Assembly (NCBI GenBank): GCA_020445415.1
Contig: JAGRGP010000025.1
Coordinates: 1 to 43,929 of the forward strand
Length of the DNA: 43,929 bases
Direction: 5' to 3'
Origin: Gammaproteobacteria bacterium
GTDB taxonomy: Bacteria; Pseudomonadota; Gammaproteobacteria; Chromatiales; Chromatiaceae
The notes under the pieces are model-generated. The model searched no databases. It was not told where the DNA came from and worked only from the letters and a program-made list of their open reading frames with translations. Position numbers and translations under genes: made by a program. Shown piece by piece: positions 24,383 to 32,901 of the stretch (its first letter is position 1; each line of letters starts with the position of its first letter).

Positions 24383-27300
24383 TTATTGCCCGGGAGGGAC
24401 TAACGCTTCAGCGGAGTCTGTTGGGGTGTTCTGGTGTTTCCCGCCATGGCTTGCGGGAGGTAAGGTAAGAATAGGCCGACGGGGCATCAGCCCATAGCCC
24501 TTCTGGTTGGCTTGCTGTTCGCCTTCCAATACCTCCTCGCAGGGGTTGTCCGAATGGGTGCCGAGCGAGCTGGACAAGACAACCAGGTAGGCGGGATTGA
24601 CCAAACCCGCGGCGATTTTTCCCAGTAATATCAGCGTTTCTCCAGTTATCGGCAGTATCTGAGGTTGGGCGAGCGTACCTTTCAGGCCGATCGGATGAGC
24701 AAGGGGAACCAGTCGGACCCCCTTCTGCGTTGGTTGAAACACCCCGTTGATTGTTTCGGAGGGAAGCGCGATTTGCAGGGCTCCACCGATGATCTTCTCG
24801 CTGGTATTAAGAACGATGCCCTCGCTTCGCAAGACTCCCTCGCGCAGATTGAAGTGTGCCGCCAGGCAATCAACTTCGACACCCTCGCCCCGGCCGCTCA
24901 ACAGTCTGGGGATGAGTAAATCGAGCATCGCCCCTCCCCACAGGCGCAGGCTCGTCATATTCAAGTGGCCTTGTCCGCCGCTGATCCTGAGTCGTCCCTC
25001 CCCGGTGGCAAGTAGTCCGGGAAGCCGGTGCGCGGCACCATTGAAATTCAGCTCCAAATCCAACTTCCCCGTGATTTTTTCGGAGATCCCGAGGTCCCTT
25101 AGCAAGCCACCATAGTCCACATCCTTGGTATCGATTTCCACGTGAACCGCCGGAGTCCCATCCTGCTGGAATAATTCGGTGTGGTAGCTCGCCTTCGACA
25201 CATATGTGGACTCAAGCTGTCCTGTGGCCTCGAGTCGACCCCCTTGGATCCGAGTGGTAAACACATACTTCCCCAGGTCGATGGTATTGTGTAGCAGTTT
25301 GTCGATCTGGGTTGTCACCTGGAGATCGAAATCGGAGTGAGGATGGAGCGGTATTGCGATGTCTGGGACCACTCGGGTGGGGTTTGTTGGATGCTTGTCC
25401 GGAGTTTTGGCAACGGAGAAGTGTTCCAGTTGCAGCACATCGAGTTCGATATCGGCGATTCCCTTGGGTTTCTGGCCTTCGAAATCGACACGGGCGGACG
25501 CTTTTCCATGGCTTTCTCCTACTGCTAGCTCTGGTACGTTAATCGTCAACGAGCGGGCTTTGCTCGCCAACTCGATCTGAGCGTTCAGTGGGACGTGCGC
25601 TAGATCCGGCACCGGGAGCAGGCTAGACAGGTGCGCCAGCTCTCCGTTGATGCGGGAATTCAATGTGTATTCCGCTGGTCCTTGTGACCAATCGATCTGG
25701 CCATTACCTTGGATACGCAGACCGGCAACGTGGGTTTTGGAAGATTGCCAAGTTAGCCCCCCAGTCTCGCCTTGGATGCTGAGCTCGCTATTCACGGGCC
25801 CAGTCTCCGGCAGTTCCAGCCCGGCCAGAGCACCCAATGTGGAGAGGCTCTCGCTACTGAGTTGGGATTGAATACGGTAATTCCATACTGGCTCCCGGTG
25901 GAATAGGGTTCCGGTTGAACTGAGCCGCACTCCAGCCGCCGTGGTCAGGCTCAGTTTTAAGGGAAACGCTTCTGGAGGTGATGCCTGCGATGGGGGGAGG
26001 CCGCTTTCCACCGTAAGCTGCAGCGGCTGTCCGTTTACCGATCCCTCGGCGGCAATATGGATCTTCCTCGAGGCCGGATCTAGCTGCGCCAGGAATTTTT
26101 CAGCCTCTAGGGTAACCTGCTGATCCTGGCTGAGTGGCGTTAGGTGTAGACGCACCCCCGACACCTGTGTTGTTAGTGCGCGCACGCCTGCCCAGGGTGG
26201 GCTATCGAGACTCCCGGTTATTCCCAGCTCCAGTTGGGCAATGTCGCCACCTCCTAGGTTCTGCTTCCCGAGAAATGTAAACAGCCGGTCTAGGTTGAAG
26301 CGACGGCTGTCGGCCCTGAGTCGGTATTCGGGCCTAGCAGTCGATACGTCCAATTCCAGTTCCCCCTGAAGGTGGCTCGAAAAGGCAGCAACCGGGTGCA
26401 ACCTGACGTATAGATGTGCCTGCTCGAGGCGGCCGTCAAGCTGAAGCCTTTTCAGATCCATACTCTGGTATTTGGCGCGCCCAATCTCTATTTGGAAGTG
26501 GCCGATATCGATGTTACGCATGCCACTCCAGTCCTTCGCCACTGCGCTGGGCAATGGAGATTCAGGGGAGGTGGTGGACGGCGTTAGCCAGACGAGCAGG
26601 TTTTCCGGGAGCTCGTTGAGGTGAACTTCAGCGGTCAACAGCGGGCGGGGTTGCCGGATATCCAGATTGATCTCCCCGGTCAGCCGACTTTGCTCAAGGT
26701 CGGCACGGATACCCTCCAGCCTCATCTTGCCGCCACTACCCCAAAATATCGTTTCGATGTCGAAGCCACCCAGTGCCTCCGCTGGCAGTTCTCGGAACCA
26801 AGGGTTGAGAAGCTGGCTCAGGCTGTCGCCACGCAATCTGGCGGTTAGCCGGGTATCCGCTGACCCCAGCGGCCATCCCAATAACCCCGACACCTCCAAT
26901 TCGGCGGCGGCCAACCGCAGGCTTGCGGAGACGGGAAGCGCCTGCCCGTTTTGTGCAGAGATCCCCGGGGACTCGGTAGTGGCCGCCAGCGATAGTGGCT
27001 GACCATCGATTAACGCCTGGGCATGGGCCCGAAATCCTTTGTCAGCGTCAAGAGAGAGATTCGCCTGGACCAAACGTACATCGAGTAACGTTAAATCAGG
27101 TTTCTGGTAGTGAACCCTGATAGCACTTAGGGATAAATCCCCGATCTCGGTCAAGCGGACCTTGCTCCCGGCACCCGTCCCGGATGTCGCGGAGAATTCC
27201 TCGGCTGCCTGCCAGTAACTCGGGCCACTGGAATCCCGATCTAGCCGGACCTCTGTGTCGGTCACCGCCAGCCGGGGAATTCGCAACTCCCCGGCGGCCA

Positions 27301-27583
27301 GAGCCGCTAAATTTAGCGTGGCCTCGAGCTTGCCGATATTGGCGATTGCTGAGCGGCCACCCGTTGTCTGTTTGCTGATCTCGATCTGTTCCGCGCTGAT
27401 ACCAAGCATCGACCCCCAGTCAAGGTGGAAACGTCCGCCGACCCGCCAGTCCAACCCGCTGGCGTGCGACAATACGGCCAGTAGCGGTACCTTTAGTAAA
27501 GCTGGCTGTGCCAGGACCAGCACCACCAGGACCACTAAGACTGTTGATAAAAGTATCGCAGCTCGCGGTACCCTTATTGCCAT
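24383..27583 (-). CDS. AsmA family envelope protein
   Basis: 1066 residues. One N-terminal membrane anchor (AAILLSTVLVVLVVLVLAQPALL, about residues 8-30) is followed by a short AsmA-like start (HASGLDWRVGGRFHLDWG), a long repetitive beta-rich periplasmic body, and an AsmA C-terminal domain around residues 830-1000, with GEGRLRISGGQGHL, VEVDCLAAHFNLREGVLRSEGIVL and GALQIALPSETINGVFQP-type motifs. This matches the AsmA superfamily of bridge-like lipid-transfer proteins, to which TamB and YhdP belong; I cannot assign it to AsmA, YicH or YhdP specifically. A late Cys pair and a proline-rich tail close the protein. The upstream single-pass membrane protein gene is 88 bp away on the same strand. 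Confidence 0.85.
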   Translation of the reverse strand: MAIRVPRAAILLSTVLVVLVVLVLAQPALLKVPLLAVLSHASGLDWRVGGRFHLDWGSMLGISAEQIEISKQTTGGRSAIANIGKLEATLNLAALAAGELRIPRLAVTDTEVRLDRDSSGPSYWQAAEEFSATSGTGAGSKVRLTEIGDLSLSAIRVHYQKPDLTLLDVRLVQANLSLDADKGFRAHAQALIDGQPLSLAATTESPGISAQNGQALPVSASLRLAAAELEVSGLLGWPLGSADTRLTARLRGDSLSQLLNPWFRELPAEALGGFDIETIFWGSGGKMRLEGIRADLEQSRLTGEINLDIRQPRPLLTAEVHLNELPENLLVWLTPSTTSPESPLPSAVAKDWSGMRNIDIGHFQIEIGRAKYQSMDLKRLQLDGRLEQAHLYVRLHPVAAFSSHLQGELELDVSTARPEYRLRADSRRFNLDRLFTFLGKQNLGGGDIAQLELGITGSLDSPPWAGVRALTTQVSGVRLHLTPLSQDQQVTLEAEKFLAQLDPASRKIHIAAEGSVNGQPLQLTVESGLPPSQASPPEAFPLKLSLTTAAGVRLSSTGTLFHREPVWNYRIQSQLSSESLSTLGALAGLELPETGPVNSELSIQGETGGLTWQSSKTHVAGLRIQGNGQIDWSQGPAEYTLNSRINGELAHLSSLLPVPDLAHVPLNAQIELASKARSLTINVPELAVGESHGKASARVDFEGQKPKGIADIELDVLQLEHFSVAKTPDKHPTNPTRVVPDIAIPLHPHSDFDLQVTTQIDKLLHNTIDLGKYVFTTRIQGGRLEATGQLESTYVSKASYHTELFQQDGTPAVHVEIDTKDVDYGGLLRDLGISEKITGKLDLELNFNGAAHRLPGLLATGEGRLRISGGQGHLNMTSLRLWGGAMLDLLIPRLLSGRGEGVEVDCLAAHFNLREGVLRSEGIVLNTSEKIIGGALQIALPSETINGVFQPTQKGVRLVPLAHPIGLKGTLAQPQILPITGETLILLGKIAAGLVNPAYLVVLSSSLGTHSDNPCEEVLEGEQQANQKGYGLMPRRPILTLPPASHGGKHQNTPTDSAEALVPPGQ

Positions 27584-27671
27584 CGATGTCCTACTCGGAT
27601 ACTGGGCCGGCGAGACCCCATGGCAGAGGTGCTGCTCGCCGGTTGCCGCGGTTGCAATTGTTGGGTAGGGG

Positions 27672-28334
27672 TCATTCCTTCAGACGGATCATTAAGTTTC
27701 CCTCTTCCACGTTCACTGCGGCGACCCCCTCCGAGAATGCCTTCCAGAATCCGTCGTCATTGCCAAATTCTTTGACGAGATCGATGTTTTTCAGCCCTCC
27801 CAACCAGGCGTTCGGCAAAGGGACACCCATAATGGAGATGCCCCGGAGCTTGACGATGGGCCGCCCGTCGTCAAAGGCGAACTCGACTCCCGCGTTGGCC
27901 CGCAGGGTCTTGCCTCCCAGTACTGGGAAGTCTTCCTCCATGGGAATCAGAATCTTGGCGCTGATCAAATCTTGCGACAAATCGATGGCAACACGGTGGG
28001 CCAGATCGGTGTTATTTGCCAATAGGCCGTTGAGTTCGCGTTCACTCAAGCGCACCTCTCGCGATGCCCCCGATTCTGTATATGGCGTGGGTTCCAGTGA
28101 AGTGGTATTCCCTGGTGTCTGTCCCGTTTCCAGACGGTCCAGTTTTCGTGAGAGTACTTGCTGTTCCTTGGGCGTCAGGGCAACGGGTGTGAATGGCGAG
28201 GCGAATAGGTAGCTTTTTACCAGCCAGAGCGTAATGGCAACCGTCGCCACCATGGCAATCAACACAATCAGCAGAAGTTGCGGCCACCCAATACCGCTGC
28301 GTCGCTCGGCCGGGCGAGATAGCTCTGATTCCAT
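27672..28334 (-). CDS. Single-pass membrane protein with periplasmic domain
   Basis: 220 residues, function unknown to me. After a short cytoplasmic N-terminus is one strong membrane helix (WPQLLLIVLIAMVATVAITLWLV, about residues 17-40), a proline/threonine-rich linker, and a periplasmic domain of about 140 residues starting REVRLSERELNGLLANNTDLA, continuing with alternating beta strands (ISAKILIPM, LRANAGVEFAFDDG, IVKLRGISIMGVPLP). This looks like a small lipid-binding-type beta domain, similar in style to DUF2140/DUF2993 proteins, but the link is inference. Similar proteins may be misnamed arginine N-succinyltransferase in databases; no such enzyme motif is visible. It lies 88 bp upstream of the AsmA-like gene, probably in one operon. 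Confidence 0.75.
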   Translation of the reverse strand: MESELSRPAERRSGIGWPQLLLIVLIAMVATVAITLWLVKSYLFASPFTPVALTPKEQQVLSRKLDRLETGQTPGNTTSLEPTPYTESGASREVRLSERELNGLLANNTDLAHRVAIDLSQDLISAKILIPMEEDFPVLGGKTLRANAGVEFAFDDGRPIVKLRGISIMGVPLPNAWLGGLKNIDLVKEFGNDDGFWKAFSEGVAAVNVEEGNLMIRLKE

Positions 28335-28536
28335 TGTTTCCGCTCCTGGTATGCTCTAGCTGAATGCCTATAGTTTTATCTACACTGAAAGTATAAAGAA
28401 GAGCCCGGTGGGTTGATACAGCCCAATCCGCTGGGTGGTTGACTGAGTGGGGTACTGGGGAGATTATGGCACCTATTGGTTGGTGCTTCAGAGGGGCCGT
28501 TGAGCGGCTGGTTGTAACTTTTTTGGGAAACAGAAA

Positions 28537-29082
28537 ATGAACATATTGGAGATGATGTTGGGCGGTCAGGATGCCGGGCAATTAGGGCGGTTAGCCGGGC
28601 AGTTTGGGATAGATGAGGGACAGGCGCGTTCCGCCCTGGAACAGTTAGTTCCCGCACTTTCCCGAGGGATGAGACGCAACGTGCAGAGTAGCGAAGGCTT
28701 GGAAAGTTTGACCAGGGCCCTAGAGCAGGGTAACCACCGCCGCTATGTAGAAGATCCCGGGGCACTAGCCGATCCGCATACCGTTGATGATGGCAACGCA
28801 ATTTTGGGCCATCTATTTGGCAGCAAGAAAGTGAGCCGGGAAGTAGCGGGGCGGGCGGCGGCCCAAACGGGGCTGGATTCCGGATTGCTGAAGCAGATGT
28901 TGCCGATTATCGCCAGCATGATGATGGGCTCGATGAGCAGCCAGGCTCAGGCGGGTGGGATGGCTCCCACGGGAGTTCGGAAGGAAGGAATGATGGATAT
29001 CCTGGGCGGGTTTCTCGATGCGGACAAGGATGGCTCAATCGCCGATGATCTATTTGGCATGGCTAGTCGCATATTCCGGTGA
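28537..29082 (+). CDS. DUF937 domain protein
   Basis: 181 residues, no signal peptide. The N-terminus LGRLAGQFGIDEGQARSALEQLVPALSRGM and the later GNAILGHLFGSKKVSREVAGRAAAQTGL with LKQMLPIIASMMMG are the repeated helical motifs of DUF937 (YidB-like proteins). The end DILGGFLDADKDGSIADDLFGM contains DADKDGSIADD, which resembles an EF-hand calcium loop and is common in this family. Function is unknown; related YidB proteins are cytoplasmic. It is divergent from the single-pass membrane protein gene and is followed at once by a hairpin terminator. Confidence 0.85.
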   Translation: MNILEMMLGGQDAGQLGRLAGQFGIDEGQARSALEQLVPALSRGMRRNVQSSEGLESLTRALEQGNHRRYVEDPGALADPHTVDDGNAILGHLFGSKKVSREVAGRAAAQTGLDSGLLKQMLPIIASMMMGSMSSQAQAGGMAPTGVRKEGMMDILGGFLDADKDGSIADDLFGMASRIFR

Positions 29083-29083
29083 T

Positions 29084-29120
29084 GTGCTGGTAGGCAAATG
29101 ACAGGGTTTGCCAGCACTTT
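29084..29120 (+). terminator. Intrinsic-type terminator after the DUF937 gene
   Basis: GTGCTGG at 29084-29090 pairs with CCAGCAC at 29111-29117, followed by TTT. CAAA at 29095-29098 can extend the stem by pairing with TTTG at 29107-29110, leaving a 4-base bulge. It begins 2 bases after the stop codon. The T-run is short. Confidence 0.5.
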
Positions 29121-29280
29121 CCGCTAACGGTATTCTTGGGGCTGCCGGCAAGCAATCTAAGCACAGGCTAGCTGATCGTACATCGGCTAAGTCTAAGGAG
29201 TGTGGGGTGTGCCGGCTTTGTCTGCCAGCCTTGCAATCCGGGCTGACAAATTTGAGATAACAATATCAAGAGGGTTAGAA

Positions 29281-29613
29281 ATGAAGGTAGTGCTGAAGAA
29301 GAGCGATGCGCAGGAACCCTACAGTTTTTCGTTCGTCAGCGGGGCGGGTAAGGTGGTGCTGAAGAGTGAGAACTATGCCGCCAAAAAAAGTGCTGTCGGC
29401 GGTATTGAATCGGTCAGGAAAAACTGCACGGAAGATGGGCGCTACGAGTTAAAGGAAGCCAAGAATGGCCAGCAATACTTTAATTTGAAGGCTGCCAATG
29501 GGCAGGTCGTGGGCACCAGCGCAATGTTTGGCAGTGATGCCGATCGGAGTGCCGCTATCGCGGAACTCAAGGCCGATGGGCCGGGAGCCGAGCTCGACAA
29601 TCAAGGCGCCTGA
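29281..29613 (+). CDS. YegP/UPF0339 family protein (DUF1508)
   Basis: 110 residues from the ATG at 29281 (MKVVLKKSDAQEPYSF), which has a GAGGG site about 10 bases upstream; the frame is open further back without family character. Two copies of the DUF1508 fold are visible: YSFSFVSGAGKVVLKSENYAAKKSAVGGIESV (residues about 14-45) and YFNLKAANGQVVGTSAMF with SAAIAELK (about 63-97). Proteins of this family are small, soluble and often stress-induced; no reaction is known. It lies in a run of small proteins that includes CDGSH and MsrB. Confidence 0.9.
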   Translation: MKVVLKKSDAQEPYSFSFVSGAGKVVLKSENYAAKKSAVGGIESVRKNCTEDGRYELKEAKNGQQYFNLKAANGQVVGTSAMFGSDADRSAAIAELKADGPGAELDNQGA

Positions 29614-29804
29614 ACGGCTTCGGCAAAACCCGTAGACGGGCCTGTGGGGCAATTCAGCACACCTGTCCCGGTTGATTCATTGGTGGCTTGACCGCCAAGG
29701 AAAAACTGCAGAGTATGCCTAAACCAGGATGGTGTTCAGTTTGATGGACACCTTGCCAGGGTCGGTCTATTCCGTTTTTATCCAAATCTTGTGAGGGATT
29801 GACG

Positions 29805-30077
29805 ATGCCGAATCCTCTGATAGCCGATACCAAACCACGGCCGGTGGAGTTGAAGACTGGGCAGCAGGTGTGGTGGTGCCGCTGCGGCAGGTCCAAGTCC
29901 CAGCCCTTTTGCGATGGTTCCCACCAGGGCTCGGGTATAGAGCCCTTGTCGTACACCGCGGAAAAGAACGATCGCTTCTTCTTCTGTCAGTGTAAACGTA
30001 CTGGAACGCCCCCTTTCTGCGATGGCAGCCACAATCAGATTACTCCGGAAGAATTGGCGGCCTCCCGTGAAGGCTAG
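29805..30077 (+). CDS. Double CDGSH iron-sulfur domain protein
   Basis: 90 residues starting at ATG 29805 (MPNPLIADTKPRPVEL); an in-frame TTG at 29799 is possible. It contains two complete mitoNEET-type motifs: C25-R-C27...C36-D-G-S-H40 and C61-Q-C63...C72-D-G-S-H76, each with the three-Cys one-His arrangement that binds a [2Fe-2S] cluster. No signal peptide or membrane helix is visible, so it is a soluble protein, unlike membrane-anchored mitoNEET. The family is linked to iron-sulfur and redox balance. MsrB follows on the same strand after about 75 bp, so a joint oxidative-stress role is reasonable inference. Confidence 0.93.
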   Translation: MPNPLIADTKPRPVELKTGQQVWWCRCGRSKSQPFCDGSHQGSGIEPLSYTAEKNDRFFFCQCKRTGTPPFCDGSHNQITPEELAASREG

Positions 30078-30155
30078 TATCTCTAAGGCGAGCGTCCACC
30101 GCCTTCGGCTAGGGGAGTATGGTGTACTGCCGGTTAAGCTGAGGGGGGCTTGCCA

Positions 30156-30626
30156 GTGACGGAGCCACCCTATTCTGAAGACGATCATGGCTTCGAGAAA
30201 CCGACGGTTGAGGAGCTGAAGCAGCGGTTGACTCCTGAACAGTACCGGGTCACTCAGGAAGAGGGCACGGAGCGGCCCTTTGCCAACGACTATTGGGACG
30301 AGAAGCGCGAGGGCATCTATGTTGATGTAGTCAGCGGCGAGCCATTGTTTTGTTCGCGCGATAAGTTTGATTCCGGTACCGGGTGGCCCAGTTTCACGCG
30401 CCCGCTGACGAATTCGCAAATAGTTGAGAGAACCGATAACAAACTCTTCATGCGCCGCACCGAGGTACGCAGCAGGGAGGCTGATTCTCATCTTGGACAT
30501 GTATTTCCCGATGGGCCAAATCCTACCGGTCTTCGTTATTGCATCAACTCCGCCGCCTTAAAGTTTATTCCGCGGGAGCGGTTGGAAGATGAGGGGTATG
30601 GGGCCTTCGTCGACCTGTTCGACTAA
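30156..30626 (+). CDS. msrB: Peptide-methionine (R)-S-oxide reductase MsrB
   Basis: Repairs oxidised methionine (R form) in proteins, using thioredoxin. About 156 residues. I prefer GTG 30156 because GAGGGGGGC ends 7 bases upstream; TTG 30150 is two codons earlier. Motifs in order are [53 protein letters not shown] and the catalytic RYCINSAAL (Cys129). The two CxxC zinc pairs of E. coli-type MsrB are absent, so this is the zinc-free form. The common resolving Cys in SGCGWPSF is Thr here, while a Cys occurs earlier in [10 protein letters not shown] and may take over that role. No signal peptide; cytoplasmic. Confidence 0.93.
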   Translation: MTEPPYSEDDHGFEKPTVEELKQRLTPEQYRVTQEEGTERPFANDYWDEKREGIYVDVVSGEPLFCSRDKFDSGTGWPSFTRPLTNSQIVERTDNKLFMRRTEVRSREADSHLGHVFPDGPNPTGLRYCINSAALKFIPRERLEDEGYGAFVDLFD

Positions 30627-31231
30627 CCAAGATTCTAAAGCATTTCTGAAAAGGCCCGTGGTGGGCGAACGCTACTGCCCCGCCGGGATTTCGTATACCT
30701 TCCGTTGGTGGTTCCGGTCACCGATTGGTTCTGCGAACAGGCCATATAAGCTAAGCAGGTGCGGTGGGTATTGTGATGGTGTACATGTCAACTGCATTGG
30801 TCGGGACTGCTGGGACAGACAGCTTCGTCCGCACACCACGGTAAAGGAGATGGGCATGAGGTTGGCGCGCGGGCGCGGATAAAAGACGGGTGCTGTTGCC
30901 AGTCGCAGCCCGGATTGGGAAGGGTTCGGCTGCATAGCGGCAGGGAATCCGAGCACGCTACGGGTTGTCGAGACAAATAAGGCAGACATAAGCCTCTAAT
31001 TCATATATTCCGTGAAAGGTTTCCGATACGCCAGCAGGTTAGGCGGGACTGGTGGATCATGAAAAATGGGTCTAGTATCTTGTTACCGACACAGGGAAAT
31101 AGCGGTGGTAGAAACGACTGGATTTAGCAGCAGCGGAGAAAGACGGTGTTGTGGCTTGCCGGGCAGTCACGATGGGGTTTGAGTCCCGGCTCTACGTTAG
31201 AGCACGGCAGCGGACACAGAGGGATCGGGTC
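30627..31231. other. Long gene-poor stretch after msrB
   Basis: About 605 bases without a convincing gene. A strong ribosome site AAGGAG at 30844-30849 precedes ATG 30856 and an 8-codon frame ending at 30882; this may be a leader peptide or chance. Downstream, CAGCC and GGCTG arms and CGGATT/AATCCG arms can form nested stems between about 30908 and 30950. An open frame on the minus strand at 30672-30989 shows no family features. A T-arm-like stretch near 31172-31195 does not extend to a tRNA. Confidence 0.4.
30856..30882 (+). CDS. Possible 8-codon leader peptide
   Basis: ATG at 30856 follows AAGGAG with a 6-base spacing, then encodes Met-Arg-Leu-Ala-Arg-Gly-Arg-Gly and a TAA. Stem-forming arms follow. 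Three of eight codons are arginine. It might be a leader peptide, but no regulated gene follows closely; the next gene starts 350 bases on. Low confidence. Confidence 0.15.
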   Translation: MRLARGRG

Positions 31232-31510
31232 ATGGAAACACACTATCGAGAGGCGCTTCGATCGCAGCTCACGGAAGAGATTGCACGTATCAACAGGCAT
31301 GTTGTTGCCCTGGGTAGACCGACATCTACCGTGGAGCGCTCAATTATCGCCCGGTACGGTAAGCTTTTGCTGGTAAGCGAAAAGTTGGTGGGATTGTTGG
31401 ATCGCCTCGCGGGGTTGGGTGAGAAGGTTGGGGGCTCCCAGGCGACCGAGCATCCGGTTGCCACACCGGAACGGGCTCGTTCCTTTAGTCGCCAGTTGGG
31501 TATGAACTGA
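31232..31510 (+). CDS. Small hypothetical protein
   Basis: 92 residues from ATG 31232 (METHYREALRSQL), with GAGGG about 8 bases upstream; an earlier in-frame ATG at 31151 would add 27 basic residues. The sequence looks helical, with two amphipathic helices (LTEEIARINRHVVALG and IIARYGKLLLVSEKLVGLLDRLAG) and a polar C-terminus. I recognise no family. Its last 26 bases overlap the end of the oppositely directed diguanylate cyclase gene. It could be a real small cytoplasmic protein or an over-called frame; the ribosome site and codon pattern favour real. Confidence 0.5.
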   Translation: METHYREALRSQLTEEIARINRHVVALGRPTSTVERSIIARYGKLLLVSEKLVGLLDRLAGLGEKVGGSQATEHPVATPERARSFSRQLGMN

Positions 31511-32597
31511 CACGGTTCCTGCCCTGATGCTTTGCCTCGTAAAGGGCCAAGTCGGCGGTAGTTAGCAGTTCTTGCCCGTCGGCGGCCACCGGCTCCCGTA
31601 ATTCACTAACCCCAATGGATACGGTGACGGACAAGGTCTTCCCATCCCCGAGATGCATGGTTTGTTCTGCAACGCGGGAGCGGATGCGCTCCGCGAGCCT
31701 AATCGCTTCGCGAAGATTTGTTTGCGGTAGTAACAGCGCGAATTCCTCGCCACCGTATCGAGCAGCGATATCCGAATTTCGCAAGCACTCCCTCACTCTG
31801 AGGGAGAGCTCCTGCAACACCTTGTCTCCCGAGCTGTGTCCGTACAGGTCGTTAATGCGCTTGAAGTGGTCGGCATCAATGAATAGGCAGCTTAATGGTT
31901 GCCGGTAGCGTTGTGCTCGGGAGGTCTCTTCGGCGAGACGCCGGTCGAGATAGCGGCGGTTGTGCAGTCCGGTGAGGGCGTCTGTCAGCCCGCTTACCAC
32001 CAGGTGCTCCCGGTAGGTGGTGTTTTCCAAGCAGACCGCGCCAATCGATGCGAGCCGGTTTAGAAAATCGCTGGCATGGTTGCTGGTGAAACGCGTTGGA
32101 TCGCCACTCCCGAGATTGAGCGAGCCAATCAGGGCACCTTGTCTGATCAATGGCAGTAGGGCAATACTGCGCAGCATCGAATATCCGGGAAACAGCGGCT
32201 GGTGATCACTTTCATTAAACGGCCCCAGCCATGGTTGAGACAAATTGCGGTACAGCGGAGAAAATCGCTGCAGACGGTCTACAAAAGCGACATCACGATA
32301 ATCCTCGGGAGGATGTCCAGTGCTGGCCAGCAGATGCCGCAGTACGTGGTCAGGGTCGTACAGCACCAGACTGATGCAGGGCAACCGGAATGACTGACGC
32401 AGGCCTTCTGTCAGCGTAGCTAACAATTCGGGCAGATCTTTGGCCGCCAATAGGGCAATTTCCCGTTCATGACACCGTTTGGATGCCTCTTCGCTAAGTC
32501 TCGCTTCCTCCGTCAAGCGGCACAGCAGCTCCCGAAGACGGTGAACTTCGTTTTCGGTGGCGTTGCTTAGGGATCCGGAAATGGTCAGCTGGGGCAT
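31485..32597 (-). CDS. GAF-GGDEF diguanylate cyclase
   Basis: 370 residues, soluble. An N-terminal coiled-coil stretch (NEVHRLRELLCRLTEEARLSEEA) leads into a GAF/DUF484-like sensor domain (about residues 50-195) with ISLVLYDPD, LLPLIRQGALIGSLNLGSGDP and ASIGAVCLENTTY. The GGDEF domain then begins DALTGLHNRRYLDRRLAEE and carries the intact active site RYGGEEF. The first metal-binding Asp lies in CLFIDADHFKRIND, and RNSD five residues before GGEEF is a complete inhibitory RxxD site. It should make c-di-GMP from GTP, with product feedback and regulation by the GAF domain. No EAL domain is present. It contrasts with the degenerate GGDEF protein at 16574-17533. Confidence 0.9.
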   Translation of the reverse strand: MPQLTISGSLSNATENEVHRLRELLCRLTEEARLSEEASKRCHEREIALLAAKDLPELLATLTEGLRQSFRLPCISLVLYDPDHVLRHLLASTGHPPEDYRDVAFVDRLQRFSPLYRNLSQPWLGPFNESDHQPLFPGYSMLRSIALLPLIRQGALIGSLNLGSGDPTRFTSNHASDFLNRLASIGAVCLENTTYREHLVVSGLTDALTGLHNRRYLDRRLAEETSRAQRYRQPLSCLFIDADHFKRINDLYGHSSGDKVLQELSLRVRECLRNSDIAARYGGEEFALLLPQTNLREAIRLAERIRSRVAEQTMHLGDGKTLSVTVSIGVSELREPVAADGQELLTTADLALYEAKHQGRNRVSSYPTGD

Positions 32598-32901
32598 GAG
32601 CTGTGTATCGGACAGATTCAGGCTGACTTTAATTCGCCCCGCGTCCGCAGGGCCGGTGAACTCGCCCCTAGTGCCTCCTGCTGAACTCTTCGTAATTCAG
32701 CCTGTTATGGCAAGTACCTGCCGATGCTTCTGGCGTTAGACAAGGCAACATGGGTGGGGGAGGTTTTTGTAGAGGACATTTGCGGTATCATCAAATTTGC
32801 AGCGGTGCGTGATAATGCAGAATGCCGTTTCAGGCACGCATACACCACCGGTGCTCTCACAAGGTCGTGGGGCTTTTCTTTCGATGACAAGGAGGTCATC
32901 T
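32598..32901. other. Divergent region between the cyclase and a DUF4124-like gene
   Basis: About 300 bases with no convincing gene. An inverted repeat GCTGAA at 32680-32685 and TTCAGC at 32696-32701, with a 10-base centre, lies about 85 bases upstream of the cyclase start on the minus strand and could be an operator or hairpin. A perfect ribosome site AAGGAGGT occurs at 32889-32896 for the next gene. Confidence 0.4.

Noticed and set aside
29629..29640. Palindrome CCCGT-AG-ACGGG after the YegP gene
   Set aside because: The run of four A's beside it would be a T-tract only on the minus strand, where no gene ends; it does not suit termination of the plus-strand gene.
30672..30989. 105-codon minus-strand frame in the gene-poor stretch
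   Set aside because: No family features or ribosome site; the translation looks random.
31172..31195. T-arm-like stretch resembling a tRNA 3' half
   Set aside because: The T stem has only three pairs and no acceptor, D or anticodon arm can be built upstream.
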